11,973 nucleotides of DNA from Eubacterium sp. (GTDB lineage: Bacteria > Bacillota > Clostridia > Oscillospirales > Acutalibacteraceae): assembly GCA_017543725.1 (NCBI GenBank), contig JAFYFO010000326.1, positions 1 to 11,973 of the forward strand, read 5' to 3'. Of the stretch, positions 1-7,342 are shown piece by piece. Both the position numbers and the translations under genes were made by a program. The notes under the pieces were generated by a model that saw only the letters and a program-made list of their open reading frames with translations, was not told the origin of the DNA and searched no databases. Every line of letters begins with the position of its first letter. Positions within the stretch are counted from its first letter, which is position 1.

Positions 1-397
1 GTCCGGCGAAAGCGCTCTTGCCCTTTTCAACTGTTTTGCCGACATTGTCGCCCTCATCCTTGATGGTTTTGCACCAGTCAATAGCCTTTGTAACCTTTCT
101 TGAAGAAAGAAGAAGACCGAGGATAACAAGTTCTTTAACAGCGTTTGCGTTTGCACCGGGAGTGTTGAAAACAACAATTCCTTTTTCAGCGCAGTCTGCA
201 ACGGGAATATTATTTGTTCCCGCGCCCGCTCTTGCAATTGCAAGAAGGCTTTCGGGCATTTCCATATCGTGCATTGAAGCGCTTCTTACCATTATTGCGT
301 CGGGATTTTCAATATCGTCAGCGTAGGTATATTTAGTTGTGTCAAACTTTGAAAGACCTACATTTGAAATCTTATTGAGAGTTTTAATATTAAACAT
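1..397 (-). CDS. serA: D-3-phosphoglycerate dehydrogenase, N-terminal part (cut by window edge)
   Basis: This is the first 132 codons of a gene that runs off the left end of the window. SerA oxidises 3-phosphoglycerate with NAD+ to 3-phosphohydroxypyruvate, the first step of phosphorylated serine synthesis in the cytosol. The visible part is the substrate-binding half of a D-2-hydroxyacid dehydrogenase. ARAGAGTNNIPV (residues 56-66) and the NTPGANANAVKELVI stretch (78-92) are typical of the short clostridial SerA type. The NAD-binding Rossmann motif would lie just beyond the edge. The ATG is preceded by AAGGAG (plus-strand 408-413) at good spacing. The gene follows serC on the same strand, 126 bp downstream, so both probably share a transcript unless the hairpins between them interrupt it. 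Family call is firm; the exact subtype and length cannot be judged. Confidence 0.93.
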   Translation of the reverse strand, partial: MFNIKTLNKISNVGLSKFDTTKYTYADDIENPDAIMVRSASMHDMEMPESLLAIARAGAGTNNIPVADCAEKGIVVFNTPGANANAVKELVILGLLLSSRKVTKAIDWCKTIKDEGDNVGKTVEKGKSAFAG

Positions 398-407
398 ATA
401 AATAAAT

Positions 408-413
408 CTCCTT
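408..413 (-). promoter_or_regulatory. Ribosome binding site of serA
   Basis: AAGGAG on the minus strand, about ten bases before the ATG at 397-395. It fixes the serA start. Confidence 0.8.
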
Positions 414-430
414 ATATTATAACCTTAATG

Positions 431-481
431 GCCTTCCCCCCTCGGGGGAAGGCGGCTGCCGCAAGGCAGACGGATGAGGGG
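431..481. repeat. GC-rich double-hairpin intergenic element (REP-like)
   Basis: Within an otherwise AT-rich spacer there is a compact GC-rich block. Positions 431-440 and 444-453 form a perfect 10-bp stem (GCCTTCCCCC with GGGGGAAGGC) with a three-base loop. Positions 456-460 and 465-469 form a second stem (CTGCC with GGCAG) closed by a GCAA loop. The tail GATGAGGGG can pair alternatively with CCCCTC at 438-443. From memory, elements of this layout (C-run/G-run hairpin, second hairpin, then GGATGAGGGG) recur between genes in many gut Clostridia, but only one copy is present here, so 'repeat' is an inference. No T-run follows on either strand, so it is not a standard terminator. It could stabilise mRNA or partly separate serC from serA expression. 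Confidence 0.6.
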
Positions 482-493
482 AATTAATCAGGC

Positions 494-521
494 AAACCGG
501 CTGTGAAAAGACAGTCGATTT
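494..521 (-). other. Hairpin directly downstream of serC
   Basis: AAACCGGCTGT (494-504) and ACAGTCGATTT (511-521) pair in 10 of 11 positions (one mismatch, one G-U) around a six-base loop. It starts two bases past the serC stop. No run of U follows in the minus-strand transcript, so a full terminator is doubtful. A 3'-end stabiliser or weak attenuator between serC and serA is possible. Confidence 0.5.
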
Positions 522-523
522 GA

Positions 524-1609
524 TTATTTATTCTCCTCTTCGAATTTCTTCATAAATGCAACGAGTTTTTCAACGCCTTCAATCGGCATTGCGTTATAGA
601 TGGACGCTCTCATACCGCCAACGCTTCTGTGACCTTTGAGGTTAACAAAGCCCGCTTCGGTTGCCTCTTTGATGAATTTTGCGTTGAGTTCATCGCTGTC
701 TGTTACAAACGGAACATTCATAAGGCTTCTGTCTTCGGGAACAACCGTACCCTTGAACATCTCTGAAGAATCAAGGAAGTTATAAAGAACTGCAGCCTTC
801 TTTTCATTATGAGCCTTCATTGCTTCAAGGCTTCCGAACTCTTCCTTAATCCAATCAAGAACGAGTTTGCAGATATAAATAGTCCAGCAGGGAGGAGTGT
901 TGTAAAGAGAATCAGCGTCTGCCTGAACTTTATAGTTCATCATAACGGGAGTGATATCTCTTGCGTTGCCTAAAAGGTCTTCGCGGATGATTGCAACAAC
1001 AAGACCTGCGGGAGCAACATTCTTCTGAGCGCCGAAATAAACAACGCCGAACTTGCTGATATCAAGGGGCTCTGAAAGAGCGCAGGAAGAAACGTCTGCA
1101 ATAAGAACTTTATCGCCAACGGGAGGAAGTTCTTTATAAACAGTTCCGTAAATAGTGTTGTTCATACAGATATAAACATAGTCTGCGTCTTCTCTGAAGT
1201 CCTCTGCCTTGGTTTTGGGAATATAACTGAAAGTTTTATCAGCCGAAGAAGCAACAGCCTTAACATCGCCGTATTTCTGCGCCTCCTGATAAGCCTTTTT
1301 AGCCCACTGACCTGTTATAATATAGTCAGCCTTGCCGCTGCCGTTCATAAAGTTGAGCGGAATTGCCGAAAACTGTGCGGAAGCGCCGCCCTGAAGGAAT
1401 AAAACCTTATAGTTATCCGGAATTTTATAGAGTTCTCTCATAAGAGCCTCTGCCTCTTTGATGATATCGTCAAAAACTTTTGAACGGTGGCTCATCTCCA
1501 TAACGCTCTGACCGCTGCCTTTGTAGTCCATCATCTCTGCCGCTGCCTTCTCGAGAACGGACTCGGGAAGTGTTGAAGGACCTGCGCTGAAATTATAAAC
1601 TCTTGCCAT
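524..1609 (-). CDS. serC: Phosphoserine aminotransferase
   Basis: SerC transfers the amino group of glutamate to 3-phosphohydroxypyruvate, giving phosphoserine; it is a cytosolic, pyridoxal-phosphate-dependent class V aminotransferase. The 361-residue length is normal for the family. Visible motifs are NFSAGPS at the N-terminus (6-12), GQSVMEMSHRS (33-43), FLQGGASAQF (71-80), the cofactor lysine in FGAQKN (K196), and GHRSVGGMRASIYNAM near the C-terminus (327-341), which carries phosphate-binding residues. The start ATG is preceded by GAAAGAGG. Its product's substrate comes from SerA, encoded next on the same strand, so the pair forms a serine operon. Transcription very likely starts from the consensus promoter at 1694-1721. 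No defects are seen. Confidence 0.97.
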   Translation of the reverse strand: MARVYNFSAGPSTLPESVLEKAAAEMMDYKGSGQSVMEMSHRSKVFDDIIKEAEALMRELYKIPDNYKVLFLQGGASAQFSAIPLNFMNGSGKADYIITGQWAKKAYQEAQKYGDVKAVASSADKTFSYIPKTKAEDFREDADYVYICMNNTIYGTVYKELPPVGDKVLIADVSSCALSEPLDISKFGVVYFGAQKNVAPAGLVVAIIREDLLGNARDITPVMMNYKVQADADSLYNTPPCWTIYICKLVLDWIKEEFGSLEAMKAHNEKKAAVLYNFLDSSEMFKGTVVPEDRSLMNVPFVTDSDELNAKFIKEATEAGFVNLKGHRSVGGMRASIYNAMPIEGVEKLVAFMKKFEEENK

Positions 1610-1638
1610 AATAAGTACCTCTTTCGTTTGTTATAGTA

Positions 1639-1685
1639 TGCTTTTTATTAAAATGCGATAAACTTTCACGCCTTTTAAAAAAGCA
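1639..1685 (-). promoter_or_regulatory. Hairpin in the serC 5' leader
   Basis: In the minus-strand transcript, TGCTTTTTTAAAA (plus 1685-1673) can pair with TTTTAATAAAAAGCA (plus 1653-1639), with a two-base bulge. The stem lies in the roughly 78-nt leader between the predicted start point and the serC start. It is AT-rich and ends well before the ribosome binding site. It may only protect the 5' end. I see no riboswitch or T-box pattern. Confidence 0.35.
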
Positions 1686-1693
1686 CTAAACCT

Positions 1694-1721
1694 ATTATAT
1701 AGATATTCATCTTTTTGTCAA
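1694..1721 (-). promoter_or_regulatory. Sigma-A type promoter of serC
   Basis: On the minus strand, TTGACA (1721-1716) and TATAAT (1699-1694) are separated by 16 bp. Both hexamers match the consensus perfectly. Predicted transcription start is near 1687, giving a leader of about 78 nt before serC. Confidence 0.85.
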
Positions 1722-1802
1722 TGTGAGTTAAAAATCTTTGGTGAATCTTACAACAGATTGTTATTTTTTTAACAATGATATGCAAAAACGCTTTCAATCC
1801 CG

Positions 1803-1833
1803 ATAAAAAATCGGGAACGCAAAGTTCCCGATT
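1803..1833 (-). terminator. Rho-independent terminator of the three-gene operon
   Basis: On the minus strand AATCGGGAAC (1833-1824) pairs perfectly with GTTCCCGATT (1818-1809) over a five-base loop, followed by a run of T. It begins about ten bases after the stop of the membrane-protein gene. A second, mutually exclusive stem (CCCGAT 1799-1804 with ATCGGG 1810-1815) overlaps its lower arm. Confidence 0.88.
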
Positions 1834-1843
1834 CCATTATTTA

Positions 1844-2668
1844 TTAGTCTTCATCTCTTATTTTAGCATCAATAACTTTCATTGCGGAGAATGCGCTGAC
1901 CGCAACTATAACCGAAAAGAAAGTTATTATAAGGAAAATCTTTGAAGAAGTTGAAACCATAGCCGCTTTATGGATTTGCGGAAGAATATCAATTGTTGAG
2001 CCGAGCCCGGTTATAACAAGCAATAATGTTCCTATCGCCGTTGCGCCCGAGCCTGCGAGTATTCCGCCGATTGCGTTGAAATAGCCGTGTTTCTTTCTTT
2101 TATACATAATCATAATGGAGGGGAAACAGGCAAACGCCAGAAGGAAGGAAACAATCGTTGCAACAGAGAAAATTCTTGCCAGACGGCTCAGCCTCGCTTC
2201 AATTCCGCCTGCGTTATGAAGACCGACGGTATCGCTGTATATTTTCGCCGCCTTCTGAGCAACTCTTTTTATATCGTCTTTTTTATAGGAAATATCGTTT
2301 CCTTCAAGATATTCAACGCTCAGTTCATAGAAATAACTGACTTTGTTTTCACTGTAAAGCGTTTCATTCTCTTCACTGAAAACGCTGAGCGCCGCCTGAC
2401 GGAGAGCCTCATCGGTCGGATAATCAACCTCAACTCTTTCAAAAACCCTTGCAGGAATGGAAGTTTCGTGAGAAAGCGCCTCATATTTCATATTGAGTTG
2501 GCTGTTGCACTCCGCTTCAAGTTCCTGGGTTGCAAACTGATTGATAAAATAGTTTTTATCGGCGGTTGTGAAAGTCATAATTGCCGATATCAGAAAAACA
2601 ATCGTGCATATCGCAGTAACAATTTCAAGAATCATTGCAACAATTCTTCTTGATTCATCAAAACTCAT
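1844..2668 (-). CDS. Uncharacterised four-helix membrane protein
   Basis: I do not recognise a family. The 274-residue product has one hydrophobic helix near the N-terminus (about 13-33), a long hydrophilic segment rich in Glu, Lys and Tyr (about 35-160), and three further hydrophobic helices (about 166-190, 196-225 and 242-264). With four helices, the middle domain and both ends lie on defined sides; the basic YKRKKHG loop after helix 2 (about 189-195) argues that this loop is cytoplasmic and that the large 35-160 domain is outside. The start overlaps the stop of the preceding gene as TAATG and is preceded by a strong GGAGGT (plus 2675-2680), so translation is coupled. It is the last gene of the operon and precedes a strong terminator. 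No transporter or enzyme motif is visible. Confidence 0.8.
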   Translation of the reverse strand: MSFDESRRIVAMILEIVTAICTIVFLISAIMTFTTADKNYFINQFATQELEAECNSQLNMKYEALSHETSIPARVFERVEVDYPTDEALRQAALSVFSEENETLYSENKVSYFYELSVEYLEGNDISYKKDDIKRVAQKAAKIYSDTVGLHNAGGIEARLSRLARIFSVATIVSFLLAFACFPSIMIMYKRKKHGYFNAIGGILAGSGATAIGTLLLVITGLGSTIDILPQIHKAAMVSTSSKIFLIITFFSVIVAVSAFSAMKVIDAKIRDED

Positions 2669-3276
2669 TACCCCACCTCCTCATAAACAAGCGCATTATA
2701 ATGCGAGGTAAAGCCAACGCCTTTCGACTCATGGTAATAAACAACAATTGCCTTTTCGCATCTCGGAGCGAAGTTTAAAACCGCAAATTCGCTGTTGAAA
2801 CTGTATTCGCCGACAAATCTGTATTTCTTTTCTCCGAAAACCGAGCCAACATTGAGAATTGTTGATTTCTTTATCTCGTTTGCGATAACATTCGAGGCTG
2901 AAATATAAGAAAATCCGGTCTGCCCGAAAGCAACGCTTTCTTTATTGAATGAAACTGCAACCTGAATCCTTGAATAATCCATATCATATAATATGGGGAA
3001 TTCGCCGCCGGCCCTGATAACGCCGATGCACTGATTTTTTTCAAAATCCGCAGGGTTTGCGTTTTTATCCTCTTTATAAGTATACTTATCCGAATCGTGA
3101 ATTTCGGTTCGCTCTTTCTCATCAATGAATTCATCGTGATAAGCATATTCGGCGTGGTTAAAAAGCGGAATAAAATCACTTATATTAACTTTCAGATAAA
3201 CGAAAAGAACAATTGAAAAGACAACCGCCATTATAGCGGGAACAATTATTGCCCTTCTAAAAAAATCCTTGTTCAT
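2668..3276 (-). CDS. Membrane-anchored protein with faint sortase-like layout
   Basis: The 202-residue product has a single hydrophobic helix (about 9-29) after a short basic N-terminus (KDFFRR), so it is probably anchored with the C-terminal 170 residues outside. The outer part loosely follows the order of class B sortases: a CIGVIRAGGEFPILY segment (83-97) where sortases have a strand entering the core, FGQTGFSYI (118-125) where they have the catalytic GH, then KKYRFVGEY (150-158) and AVLNFAPRC (165-173) near the usual TLxTC position. The His is replaced by Gln and the Cys context is wrong, so catalytic activity is unlikely. This resemblance is by eye and may be chance. AGAGGA precedes the ATG. 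It sits 21 bp after the upstream gene and overlaps the next by one base. Confidence 0.7.
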   Translation of the reverse strand: MNKDFFRRAIIVPAIMAVVFSIVLFVYLKVNISDFIPLFNHAEYAYHDEFIDEKERTEIHDSDKYTYKEDKNANPADFEKNQCIGVIRAGGEFPILYDMDYSRIQVAVSFNKESVAFGQTGFSYISASNVIANEIKKSTILNVGSVFGEKKYRFVGEYSFNSEFAVLNFAPRCEKAIVVYYHESKGVGFTSHYNALVYEEVG

Positions 3277-3297
3277 ATTTTCCTCTTTGTTTCAGAA

Positions 3298-4134
3298 TTA
3301 CTGCTGGTTGAGTGCGTTTGCAACAGAAAACTTTTTATTCTTTTTGGGTTTATATGCAGGAGGGTTTGCAAGTTTCTTTGTGAAACGGTTGTTTTTTGCG
3401 GTTATTTTATTTATTTCGTGAACGGGACCCGCCATATATTCGGTCATATATTTATCCGCAACCGCCATCATTTCTTTATCGTTTTTCATCTCGCCGAGAA
3501 TTGTTACTCCGATAATATCCTGAACTTCGTTTGTTCCGTCTTCAAAAATCTCACCGAGCATTTTGAAAAGTCTTTTCTGCTCCGCGTCAGTTCCGTTTTT
3601 GATTATATCAAGAACCTTTTTGTTTCCGTGCTCAATAAAGAAAGTTTCGGGAAGAAATTCGCCGTACTGAGCGATATTCATTTTGATTTCATCTTTGTAT
3701 TCGGGATAGAGCGCTCCGAAACGGTTTGCAAGAGAATCAACATCATAACTGATTGCGCCGTTTTTCGCCTTTGTTCTTGAAACAGCCTTGGGCATTTTGA
3801 TTTTTTCAAGGTCCGCCTTCTTTTTAACGCCGAAAAGGTGAACTATTTCATCCCTTGCCTCGTTTGCGGCGGAGCGGGCGTCTCTCTCATCAATGTTATC
3901 AAGTTCGAAAAGGCTTCTTGAAGTTGTGTTGAACTCGGTTTTTTCGCCGAGGTCCTCATAGGCGCATTCAAAGGAAAGAATACTTGTTTCCTCATCAAAA
4001 ACCATTCGATATATTCCCTTTTCGCCCGAAAAACTAACCGAATTATCGCTTTGCGCGGTTTTTTTGAAACCGAGTTCGTTATTAACATCGTTTAAGTTTT
4101 TTTCGATAATATTAAAAGCTTCGTTTAACTGCAT
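3298..4134 (-). CDS. Uncharacterised soluble protein, first gene of the operon
   Basis: The 278-residue product has no signal peptide or membrane helix. An N-terminal region (about 1-100) alternates charged and hydrophobic residues like a small alpha/beta domain. A helical region follows (about 130-245), containing NRFGALYPEYKDEI and AQYGEFLPETFFIEHGNKKV. The C-terminal tail (about 246-278) is Lys/Asn-rich and probably disordered. The helical part reminds me of a small DUF found in hypothetical proteins of gut Firmicutes, but I cannot name it safely. AAAGGAT precedes the ATG, and a consensus promoter lies 34 bp upstream. As a cytosolic protein encoded with two membrane proteins it may be a partner of an envelope complex; that is inference from context only. 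Confidence 0.8.
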   Translation of the reverse strand: MQLNEAFNIIEKNLNDVNNELGFKKTAQSDNSVSFSGEKGIYRMVFDEETSILSFECAYEDLGEKTEFNTTSRSLFELDNIDERDARSAANEARDEIVHLFGVKKKADLEKIKMPKAVSRTKAKNGAISYDVDSLANRFGALYPEYKDEIKMNIAQYGEFLPETFFIEHGNKKVLDIIKNGTDAEQKRLFKMLGEIFEDGTNEVQDIIGVTILGEMKNDKEMMAVADKYMTEYMAGPVHEINKITAKNNRFTKKLANPPAYKPKKNKKFSVANALNQQ

Positions 4135-4167
4135 TTTTTTAATCCTTTCATATAAACATACAAAGAC

Positions 4168-4196
4168 ATTATATCATCATCAATCCCTTTTGTCAC
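4168..4196 (-). promoter_or_regulatory. Promoter of the unknown three-gene operon
   Basis: On the minus strand GTGACA (4196-4191) and TATAAT (4173-4168) are 17 bp apart, with TG one base before the -10 (extended -10). Only one base deviates from consensus. Predicted start point is near 4161, giving a leader of about 27 nt. Confidence 0.8.
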
Positions 4197-4319
4197 TATT
4201 TATTTTTAAAAGTTTAAAACAGGGATTTTCAGGAGTTATTTTATATCACACGCTTGTTTTCCTGCGTTTAGCAATTTTATGACTTTTTTGAATATTTGAT
4301 AATAAACAAAAACTTTGTG

Positions 4320-4348
4320 TTGATATTATTTTATTTATATGATAAAAT
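4320..4348 (+). promoter_or_regulatory. Promoter of the murI-argS operon
   Basis: TTGATA (4320-4325) and TAAAAT (4343-4348) are 17 bp apart. It faces away from the operon promoter at 4168-4196. The 120 bp between the two is AT-rich and shows no other clear site. Confidence 0.75.
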
Positions 4349-4380
4349 ATTAGGAATTAAAATTTCAAGGGTGAGAGCAA

Positions 4381-5196
4381 ATGGATAAAAGACCTGTCGG
4401 AGTGTTTGATTCCGGGCTCGGCGGACTTTCAACTGTTCGGGCTATGAAGAAAATTCTTCCGAATGAGGATATAGTTTATTTCGGCGATACGGGAAGAGTT
4501 CCCTACGGAAGCCGCTCAAACGAAACAATCGAAACATACGCCGCTCAGGATATAAAATTTTTAAGAAGTTTTTCGTGCAAAATGATTGTTGCCGCCTGCG
4601 GAACTGTTTCAACAGCCGCTTCAAGCGTTATCGAAAGAATTCAGGAGCCTGCAACGGGCATAACAAAGCCTTCGGCAAAAGCGGCGGCTCTTGCAACTAA
4701 AAACAATATTATCGGCGTTATGGGAACAAGCGCAACCGTTAATTCAAACGCGTTTGAAGAGGAAATCCGCAAAACTAACCCAAACGCAAAAGTTGTTTCC
4801 GTTGCCTGCCCGATGCTCGTTTCCCTTGTTGAAAACAACTGGATTGATATAAACGACGAAGTTGCAAATGCGGCGGTTAAAAGATATCTGCGCCCGATTC
4901 TTGAAGCAGGAGCGGATACGGTTATCCTCGGCTGCACCCATTTCCCGATTCTTGCCCCGATTATTCAGAAAGCGGCGGGCGGATATGTTAAACTAATAGA
5001 CACAGGGTATGAAGAAGCGCTTTATGTTAAAGAAGTTCTGAAAGAGAACAATCTTGAAAACAGCGCCGAGCATAAAGGAAATCAGCAATACTTTGTTTCG
5101 GATAAAACCCAGAATTTCTGCGATGTTGCAAATGTTCTTCTGGGAGAAGATATTGAAGATAAATGTCAGTTCATTGATATTTTTAAGTTTATTTGA
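4381..5196 (+). CDS. murI: Glutamate racemase
   Basis: MurI interconverts L- and D-glutamate without a cofactor and supplies D-Glu to peptidoglycan synthesis in the cytosol. The 271-residue length is normal. The N-terminal GVFDSGLGGLS (7-17) holds the substrate-binding Asp10 and Ser11; YFGDTGRVPYGSRS (33-46) is a second signature. The two catalytic cysteines are Cys73 in AACGTVS and Cys185 in LGCTHFP, followed by His187. The first cysteine motif reads CGT where most family members have CNT; I believe this form is common in Clostridia, so it need not mean lost activity. Start ATG lies behind AAGGGTGAG. The gene leads a plus-strand operon with a DUF1934 gene, argS and a radical SAM gene; the next start is within a few bases of its stop. 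Confidence 0.95.
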   Translation: MDKRPVGVFDSGLGGLSTVRAMKKILPNEDIVYFGDTGRVPYGSRSNETIETYAAQDIKFLRSFSCKMIVAACGTVSTAASSVIERIQEPATGITKPSAKAAALATKNNIIGVMGTSATVNSNAFEEEIRKTNPNAKVVSVACPMLVSLVENNWIDINDEVANAAVKRYLRPILEAGADTVILGCTHFPILAPIIQKAAGGYVKLIDTGYEEALYVKEVLKENNLENSAEHKGNQQYFVSDKTQNFCDVANVLLGEDIEDKCQFIDIFKFI

Positions 5197-5198
5197 TT

Positions 5199-5633
5199 AT
5201 GGATAAGAAAGCACTTATTAAAGTTGTCGGAAAACAGCGTTTCGGCGACGATAAAGATAAAATTGAATTAACAACCATCGGAACTTTTGAGGAAACAAAC
5301 GATTGTTTTATTCTCAGATACGATGAAGAATCCGAAGCCCCCGGCGCAAGGATAAAAACAACCCTGAGCATTTCAAAGGATGAAAAAACCGTTCAACTGA
5401 TGCGCGAGGGAAAAAGCGGCTCGCTTCTGATAATTGAGCGCTCAAAGAGGAATCTTTGCAACTATCCAACCGATTTCGGCGATATCCTTATGGGAATTTT
5501 CGGGAAAAATATTGAGCATGACTGCAGCGAAAACGGCGGCAAGTTCAATTTTGATTATGATATTGATGTAAACGGAGCGATCTCCTCGCAAAACGAGGTT
5601 GAAGTTACATATAAACTAAAGAGATTAAATTAG
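5199..5633 (+). CDS. DUF1934 (YwiB-like) beta-barrel protein
   Basis: The 144-residue product matches the pattern of the DUF1934 family, small calycin-like beta-barrel proteins of unknown role that sit next to argS in many Firmicutes (ywiB-argS in Bacillus subtilis). Visible signs are the KVVGKQRFGDDKDKIELTT start strand, the EDT-like polar turns, and YDIDVNGAISSQNEVEVTYKL near the C-terminus, typical of the last strands. It is cytosolic, with no signal or membrane helix. I chose ATG 5199, two bases after the murI stop; a TTG at 5193 overlapping the murI stop would add two residues. Neither start has a good ribosome binding site, so translation is probably coupled to murI. Family is fairly sure from context plus sequence; function unknown. 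Confidence 0.85.
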   Translation: MDKKALIKVVGKQRFGDDKDKIELTTIGTFEETNDCFILRYDEESEAPGARIKTTLSISKDEKTVQLMREGKSGSLLIIERSKRNLCNYPTDFGDILMGIFGKNIEHDCSENGGKFNFDYDIDVNGAISSQNEVEVTYKLKRLN

Positions 5634-5642
5634 GAGAAAACA

Positions 5643-7331
5643 ATGTCTCAGTTAGTACAGGAAACACAAAAAACAATAAAAGAGGCTGTTATTTCGGCTA
5701 TTAACGCGGCTGTTCTCAAAGGCGAACTTCCCGAGGCTGAAATGCCCGATTTCATTATCGAAAAGCCCTCCGATAAAAAGAACGGCGATTTTTCAACAAA
5801 TGTTGCAATGGCAGGCGCAAGAGTATACAGAAAAGCGCCGCAGATGATTGCAAAAAGCATTGTTGATAATCTCAATCTTGAAAACACTCTTTTTGAAAAA
5901 GCCGAAATTGCAGGTCCCGGTTTCATAAATTTCTATCTTTCTCAGAAATACTATTCCGAAATAGTCAGGGATGTTATCGCAAAGGGCGAAGACTACGGAA
6001 AAAGCGATTTCGGAAAAGGAAAAAGCGTTCTTGTTGAATTTGTTTCGGCAAACCCAACGGGTCCGATGCACATAGGAAACGCAAGGGGCGGCGCTATCGG
6101 CGACTGTCTGGCGGCGGTTCTTGAATATGCGGGCTATGAAACAAAGAGAGAGTTTTATGTTAACGACGCGGGAAATCAGATTGAAAAATTTGCAACCTCG
6201 CTTGAAATTCGCTATCTTCAGGCTTGCGGAGAAGAAATTGAACTTCCCGAAGACGCTTATCACGGCGCGGATATAATCGAACACGCAGATAATTTCAAGG
6301 CTCAGTACGGCGATAAATATGCAAAGTGCGGCAGCGAAGAAAGAAGAAAAGCGCTTGTTGACTTTGCTCTTCCCAAAAACATTGAGGGTCTTGAAAGGGA
6401 CTTAAAGAAATACAGAATAACCTATGATAAATGGTTCAGGGAATCAACTCTCCACGCAGACGGCTCTGTTGAAAAGGTTATAAACGCGCTCAAAGAAAAA
6501 GGCGTAACCTATGAGCAAGACGGCGCTTTGTGGTTTAAAGCAAGCGAATTCGGAAATGATAAAGATATCGTTCTTGTTCGCGCAAACGGACTTCCGACTT
6601 ATATAGTTCCTGATATTGCATATCATTATAATAAACTCATAACAAGGGGATTTGATAAGGCGATAGATGTTCTCGGCGCAGACCACCACGGCTATATCGC
6701 AAGAATGAAAGCGGCTTTAACCGCTCTCGGAATAGACGCTTCAAGGCTTGATATTGTTATAATGCAGATGGTTCGCCTTGTTCGCGACGGCGAAACAATC
6801 AAACTTTCAAAGAGAAGCGGAAAGGCTATAACGCTCGGAACACTGCTCGAAGAAGTTCCGATTGACGCGGCAAGATTCTTCTTCAATCTCAGAGAGCCGA
6901 ATTCGCATTTTGATTTTGATTTGGAACTCGCAGCAAAGCAATCAAGCGATAACCCTGTTTATTATGTTCAGTATGCTCATGCAAGAATTTGCTCAATCAT
7001 CAGAAAGGCTCAGGAACAGGGCGTTGTTATCAAATCGCCCGACGAAATCAATCTCGATTTACTTTCAGGCGATGAAGAAAGAGAACTGATAACCCATCTT
7101 TCAAAACTTACCGATGAAATAATTTCTGCGGCAAGGCAATACGACCCTGCAAAAATAACCCACTATGTTATTGAACTTGCAACTCTTTTCCATAAGTTTT
7201 ATAATGCAAAAAGAGTTGTTGTTGAAGAGCAGGAACTTATGCAGGCAAGGTTAACGCTCTGCATAGCAGTTAAAAACACAATCGCGAATATCCTGACAAT
7301 GCTTAAAATTGATGCACCTCAGTCAATGTGA
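5643..7331 (+). CDS. argS: Arginyl-tRNA synthetase
   Basis: ArgS charges tRNA-Arg with arginine using ATP, a cytosolic class I synthetase. The 562 residues fit the bacterial form. The N-terminal Add-1 domain (about 5-95) contains the family's KNGDFSTNVAM. The catalytic core carries ANPTGPMHIGNARGG with the HIGH-type motif HIGN (143-146), FYVNDAGNQ (171-179), and a KMSKS-equivalent LSKRSGK (388-394). The C-terminal DALR-type anticodon-binding domain runs from about 435 to the end and includes HKFYN. AGGAG overlaps the stop of the preceding DUF1934 gene (TTAGGAG) and lies six bases before the ATG, so the two are tightly linked. No defect is seen. Confidence 0.97.
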   Translation: MSQLVQETQKTIKEAVISAINAAVLKGELPEAEMPDFIIEKPSDKKNGDFSTNVAMAGARVYRKAPQMIAKSIVDNLNLENTLFEKAEIAGPGFINFYLSQKYYSEIVRDVIAKGEDYGKSDFGKGKSVLVEFVSANPTGPMHIGNARGGAIGDCLAAVLEYAGYETKREFYVNDAGNQIEKFATSLEIRYLQACGEEIELPEDAYHGADIIEHADNFKAQYGDKYAKCGSEERRKALVDFALPKNIEGLERDLKKYRITYDKWFRESTLHADGSVEKVINALKEKGVTYEQDGALWFKASEFGNDKDIVLVRANGLPTYIVPDIAYHYNKLITRGFDKAIDVLGADHHGYIARMKAALTALGIDASRLDIVIMQMVRLVRDGETIKLSKRSGKAITLGTLLEEVPIDAARFFFNLREPNSHFDFDLELAAKQSSDNPVYYVQYAHARICSIIRKAQEQGVVIKSPDEINLDLLSGDEERELITHLSKLTDEIISAARQYDPAKITHYVIELATLFHKFYNAKRVVVEEQELMQARLTLCIAVKNTIANILTMLKIDAPQSM

Positions 7332-7342
7332 AAGGAAAACAA

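Noticed and set aside
2087..2653. Long plus-strand frame opposite the membrane-protein gene
   Set aside because: It is a shadow of the minus-strand gene, which has a coupled start, strong ribosome binding site and clear membrane helices.
4381..5196. MurI possibly inactive because CNT reads CGT
   Set aside because: Both catalytic cysteines, Asp10 and the other signatures are intact, and I recall the CGT form from other clostridial enzymes.
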